Below are positions 14,465 through 17,242 of a stretch of 17,242 bases of DNA, piece after piece. Origin of the DNA: DASQJL01 sp035689165. GTDB lineage: Bacteria; Eisenbacteria; RBG-16-71-46; SZUA-252. Made by a program: the position numbers and the translations under genes. How positions within the stretch are numbered: position 1 is the first letter of the stretch; the number at the start of each line of letters is the position of its first letter. The DNA is taken from the NCBI GenBank assembly GCA_035689165.1, contig DASSLZ010000184.1, positions 1 through 17,242 of the forward strand, given 5' to 3'. The notes below the pieces were generated by a model. It worked only from the letters and a program-made list of their open reading frames with translations, was not told the DNA's origin and made no database searches.

Positions 14465-16588
14465 CTACCCGGCGGCGTTCTGCCGCGCGCCCGCCATCGC
14501 CGGCTCGGCCGACGTGGCGACGCCGCTGACCGGTGCCGGCGCGCCCTCCGGCGCGAGATACCGGACGAACCAGTCGCGCATGAGGTGCATGCGCGCCACG
14601 CGGCGCGACGGCGTACCCTTCCGCGAGAGGCCGTGGCTCTCTCCCGGGAAGAGCACCATCTCCACCTCGCGCCGGAGCGCCTTCAGCGCCTTGTACAGCA
14701 TCTCCGCCTCGGTGACGTCGCAGCGCTGGTCCATGAGGCTGTGCGTGATGAGGAGCGGCGTGCGGATCTTCTCGACGTAGGTGAGCGGCGACTGGCGGCG
14801 CAGGATCTCGGCGTCCTCCCACGGCTCGGCGCCGAACTCGGGCGTGGCGACCGGGCAGAGATCGTCGCCCAGGAGGAGCGTGGGGATGGTCGTGACGCAC
14901 CGCTGCGTGATCGCGGCCCGGAAACGCTCCGTATGGCCGACCACCCAGTTCGTCATGTAGCCGCCGTAGGAGCCCCCCGTGACGCCGAGACGCTCCACGT
15001 CGATGTCGGGATGCCGCGCGAGGGCGTCGTCCACGACGAGCATGAGATCGTCGAACGCGGGCGCCGCCCAGTCGTGCACGATCGCCTTGGTGAACGCCTC
15101 GCCGTAGCCCTGCGAGCCGCGCGGATTGGAGAAGAGCACGTAGAAGCCGGCGCTCGCGAACATCTGGAACTCGAGGAAGAAGCAGGCGCCGTACTGGACG
15201 CGCGGCCCGCCGTGGATCTCGAGGATCATCGGGTGCTTCGCGGTCTTCTTCGCGGCCGCGCTCGGCGGAATCAGCCAGGACTGCACGCGGTGCCCGCCCG
15301 GGGCCTCGGTCCAGCGCTCCTCGGGCGCCGAGAGCGCGAGCGAATCGAAGAGCTCGCGATTGGGCGTGACCAGGTCGGTGAAGCGGCCGTTCGCGGGATG
15401 GAAGCGCGCGACGGTGCCGGCGTCCTGGTGATCGCAGCGGATCACGATCATCTCTTCGGCGCGGCGGCCGCGCTTCATATCGAGGATCTGGACCCCACCC
15501 TGGGTCAGCGTCTCCGGGGTCCCGCCCCGGGCGGGAACTCGATAGATGTGGGTCGAGCCGAACTCGCTCCCCTGGAAATAGAGGGTCGATCCGTCCGGGG
15601 ACCAGACCGGGTTTCCGGGGGCGTGGAAGTCGCGCAGGTCGCTTCCGACGAGATCGGAGGCGTAGCGGTCCCAGCCCGCGGTCAGGTCGCGCGGGGCGCC
15701 GCCCGCGGCGGGGACGGCCCAGAGGTGGTAGTTCGGGATGCCCCACCAGTCGTCGGGCTGATCGTGTCCGAGGAACGCGATCGTCGAGCCGTCGGGCGAC
15801 CAGGAGAGCCCGCCCGCCACGCCCGGCCCGGGCGTGAGATTGCGCGGCTCCCCGCCCGAGGCGGGCACCACGAACACGTCGCTCACGACGTAGGAGGAGT
15901 ACTCCTCGTCCTCCTGGCGGTTGGCGGTGAAGGCGATCTGCTTCCCGTCCGGCGACCAGGCACCGGGGCCGTGATCGAAGTTCCCCGAGGTGAGCGCGCG
16001 CACGGCACGCGTCGCGACGTCCAGCACGTGCAGGTGCGAGCGCGAGCGGGGAAGCCACCCCGAGCCGTCCAGCTTGTAGAGCATGCGCGTGATGTGTCGG
16101 AAGGTGGGCTCGGGAAGCTCCTTCTTGTCCGCTTTCGCCTCGCGCGCTTTCTTCTCCGGCGCCGAGCCGGGCAGGTGCCCCAGCTCCGGCGGGTCGCTCG
16201 CGCGGAAGACGAAGAGGATCGACGCGCCGTCGGGCGACCACTCGAGCGAGCTGGGCTCGCCGTCGAGGTCGGTGAGCCGCTCGGCCTCGCCGCCGTCCAG
16301 CGGCAGGCGGTAGATCTGCGGCTTCTTGTCGCGGCGGGTCGAGACGAACGCGATCGTCGTCCCGTCCGGGTCCCAGACCGCCCCGAAGTTCTTGTGCTCT
16401 CCCTGCGTCAGCCGGCGCGGCGCGCCGCCTCCCGTCGGGATCAGCCACAGGTGCGACTGGTACTCGTCCTTCTCCCGGTCGATCGTCTTGATCTCGTACA
16501 CGGCGCGCGTTCCGTCGGGCGAGGGCGAGACCGCGTCGAGGAACTGGATGTCGAACAGGGTTTCGGGGGTCACGGGGCGCTTCGGCAT
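14465..16588 (-). CDS. S9 family prolyl-oligopeptidase-type serine peptidase
   Basis: Oligopeptidase or acylaminoacyl-peptidase-like enzyme of 707 residues. An N-terminal seven-bladed propeller (about 15-430) has repeats such as AVSPSPDGTRAVYE, LEWSPDGASILFV and LSWSPDGSTIAFLG and gates access to the active site. The C-terminal alpha/beta-hydrolase domain (about 445-690) carries S540 in GGSYGGYM, D620 in MDQRCD and H652 in GESHG, with the usual S-80-D-32-H spacing. A lysine/glutamate-rich insertion (EKKAREAKADKKELPEP, about 144-160) interrupts the propeller. No signal peptide is seen, so cytoplasmic peptide breakdown is likely. The ATG follows AGGAGCCATTC; the AGGAG overlaps the stop codon of the DUF1028-TPR gene nine bases upstream, consistent with coupled translation. 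Confidence 0.95.
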   Translation of the reverse strand: MPKRPVTPETLFDIQFLDAVSPSPDGTRAVYEIKTIDREKDEYQSHLWLIPTGGGAPRRLTQGEHKNFGAVWDPDGTTIAFVSTRRDKKPQIYRLPLDGGEAERLTDLDGEPSSLEWSPDGASILFVFRASDPPELGHLPGSAPEKKAREAKADKKELPEPTFRHITRMLYKLDGSGWLPRSRSHLHVLDVATRAVRALTSGNFDHGPGAWSPDGKQIAFTANRQEDEEYSSYVVSDVFVVPASGGEPRNLTPGPGVAGGLSWSPDGSTIAFLGHDQPDDWWGIPNYHLWAVPAAGGAPRDLTAGWDRYASDLVGSDLRDFHAPGNPVWSPDGSTLYFQGSEFGSTHIYRVPARGGTPETLTQGGVQILDMKRGRRAEEMIVIRCDHQDAGTVARFHPANGRFTDLVTPNRELFDSLALSAPEERWTEAPGGHRVQSWLIPPSAAAKKTAKHPMILEIHGGPRVQYGACFFLEFQMFASAGFYVLFSNPRGSQGYGEAFTKAIVHDWAAPAFDDLMLVVDDALARHPDIDVERLGVTGGSYGGYMTNWVVGHTERFRAAITQRCVTTIPTLLLGDDLCPVATPEFGAEPWEDAEILRRQSPLTYVEKIRTPLLITHSLMDQRCDVTEAEMLYKALKALRREVEMVLFPGESHGLSRKGTPSRRVARMHLMRDWFVRYLAPEGAPAPVSGVATSAEPAMAGARQNAAG

Positions 16589-16597
16589 GAATGGCTC

Positions 16598-17242
16598 CTA
16601 TTTCTGCCCGGACTGGAAGCGGCGCAGCTGGTCGGTCAGGTAGTTGTTTCCCGGCTCCATCGCGAGGGCGCGCGACTCCACCTCCACCGCCTTGTCGGCG
16701 TGTCCCATCCGGAAATGCACCTCGGCCAGGGTATCGAGGATGCCCGTGTTCTTCGGCTCCAGGTCGACGGCGCGTTGGGCCGCCTGGAGCGCCTGATCCA
16801 GGTAGACGTCGTTGGTGGCGCAGGTCCAGGCGAGTCCGTTCAGGTTCGACGCGTCGTTCTCGCCGCGGTCCAGGGCGCGCTGGAGCGCTTCCCCGACGCG
16901 TTCGCGCTCGATCCGGGCCAGCTCCTTCTTCCCTTTCTTGTCGTACATCTCGGCGAAGCGAAGGTGCGCCTCGGCCAGCCGCTGCGCCTCGAGGATGCCA
17001 AAGACCCGCACCAGCTCCTTGATCGGCTCCTTCGCGTCCTCGACGCGCAGGTCCACGTAGCGCTCGCGGTACTCGGGGAACTCGTCGCTGGGGCGGACGA
17101 CCAGGATCGCGGCGGACTGCTGGCCGCGCTTGTCGCCCCCGGCGGCCTGCGCCACGGCGAGGCAGTCGATGAGGCGCCCTGCGAGCGGCTGGCCTGCCGT
17201 CTCGGCGAACGTCCGTGCGAGCGCGGCGACCGTCTCCTCGCC
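16598..17242 (-). CDS. DUF1028 protein with C-terminal TPR region (partial, N-terminus outside window)
   Basis: The last 214 residues of a larger protein are present and the frame is open to the window edge. The first part (ETVAALARTFAET, then AVAQAAGGDKRGQQSAAILV and YVDLRVEDAKEPIKEL) matches the end of the DUF1028 domain, a predicted Ntn-hydrolase-like family of unsettled function. The remaining about 130 residues are helical with TPR-type repeats, clearest in ALQAAQRAVDLEPKNTGILD and LAEVHFRMGHADKAVEVESR, and likely mediate protein binding. A GTG at 17155 opens a shorter frame but lies in the middle of the conserved DUF1028 motif, so it is not the start. The gene sits nine bases upstream of the S9 peptidase gene and is probably cotranscribed with it. 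Confidence 0.85.
   Translation of the reverse strand, partial: GEETVAALARTFAETAGQPLAGRLIDCLAVAQAAGGDKRGQQSAAILVVRPSDEFPEYRERYVDLRVEDAKEPIKELVRVFGILEAQRLAEAHLRFAEMYDKKGKKELARIERERVGEALQRALDRGENDASNLNGLAWTCATNDVYLDQALQAAQRAVDLEPKNTGILDTLAEVHFRMGHADKAVEVESRALAMEPGNNYLTDQLRRFQSGQK

Noticed and set aside
16598..17155. DUF1028-TPR gene starting at the GTG at 17155
   Set aside because: The frame remains open to the window edge and the upstream residues match the conserved DUF1028 domain, so the gene is a partial one.
1..17242. CRISPR arrays, insertion sequences, tRNA or rRNA genes, toxin-antitoxin or defence modules
   Set aside because: No regularly spaced repeats, terminal inverted repeats, transposase, cloverleaf or rRNA-like segments, and no defence-type protein signatures, were seen.

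Overview
The window is high-GC DNA (G/C at nearly all third codon positions) from what looks like a free-living, chemoheterotrophic bacterium of a soil or sediment lineage such as Candidatus Eisenbacteria, Acidobacteriota or Gemmatimonadota. This placement is an inference from gene types: a soluble Ser/Thr kinase fused to a TolB/WD40-type beta-propeller, an S9 oligopeptidase, an M1 aminopeptidase, a fused E1 alpha-beta 2-oxoacid dehydrogenase, and DUF4242 and DUF1028 proteins. No rRNA, tRNA, CRISPR array, insertion sequence, phage gene or recognisable defence system is visible. The window is almost fully coding, with fourteen genes and no gene-free stretch above 80 bases.

Left part (1-6570), mixed strands. 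An M1 zinc aminopeptidase (minus, C-terminus outside the window) is divergent from an ArsP/DUF318-type permease (plus). The permease converges on a small beta-propeller protein (minus), and the two stop codons interlock in one TTAA. Upstream of the propeller gene on the minus strand are a short-chain dehydrogenase (SDR) and an alpha/beta hydrolase that overlap by 4 bases (GTGA). The hydrolase is divergent from a 702-residue fused E1 alpha-beta of the branched-chain 2-oxoacid dehydrogenase type (plus), whose best promoter lies inside the start of the hydrolase gene.

Right part (6608-17242), all minus strand, nine genes with gaps of at most 46 bases or 4-base overlaps, reading from right to left: DUF1028-TPR protein (N-terminus outside the window), S9 peptidase, SDR, patatin-like lipase, homocysteine S-methyltransferase, NUDIX-MBL fusion, DinB-like protein, DUF4242 protein, Ser/Thr kinase with propeller. 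The compact layout suggests one or a few operons. The DUF1028-TPR/S9 pair, the SDR/patatin pair and the methyltransferase/NUDIX-MBL pair look translationally coupled.

Functionally this is a catabolic and housekeeping neighbourhood: peptide breakdown (M1, S9), acyl or lipid ester turnover (alpha/beta hydrolase, patatin), NAD(P)H-linked redox steps (two SDRs), branched-chain acyl-CoA formation (E1) and possibly CoA-ester trimming (NUDT19-like NUDIX). The kinase-propeller protein is the only clear signalling component. I found no convincing previously undescribed system. The most unusual items are the NUDIX-MBL fusion, two separate loci that each overlap an SDR with a serine lipase or esterase, and the permease with a Cys/His-rich candidate metal path.
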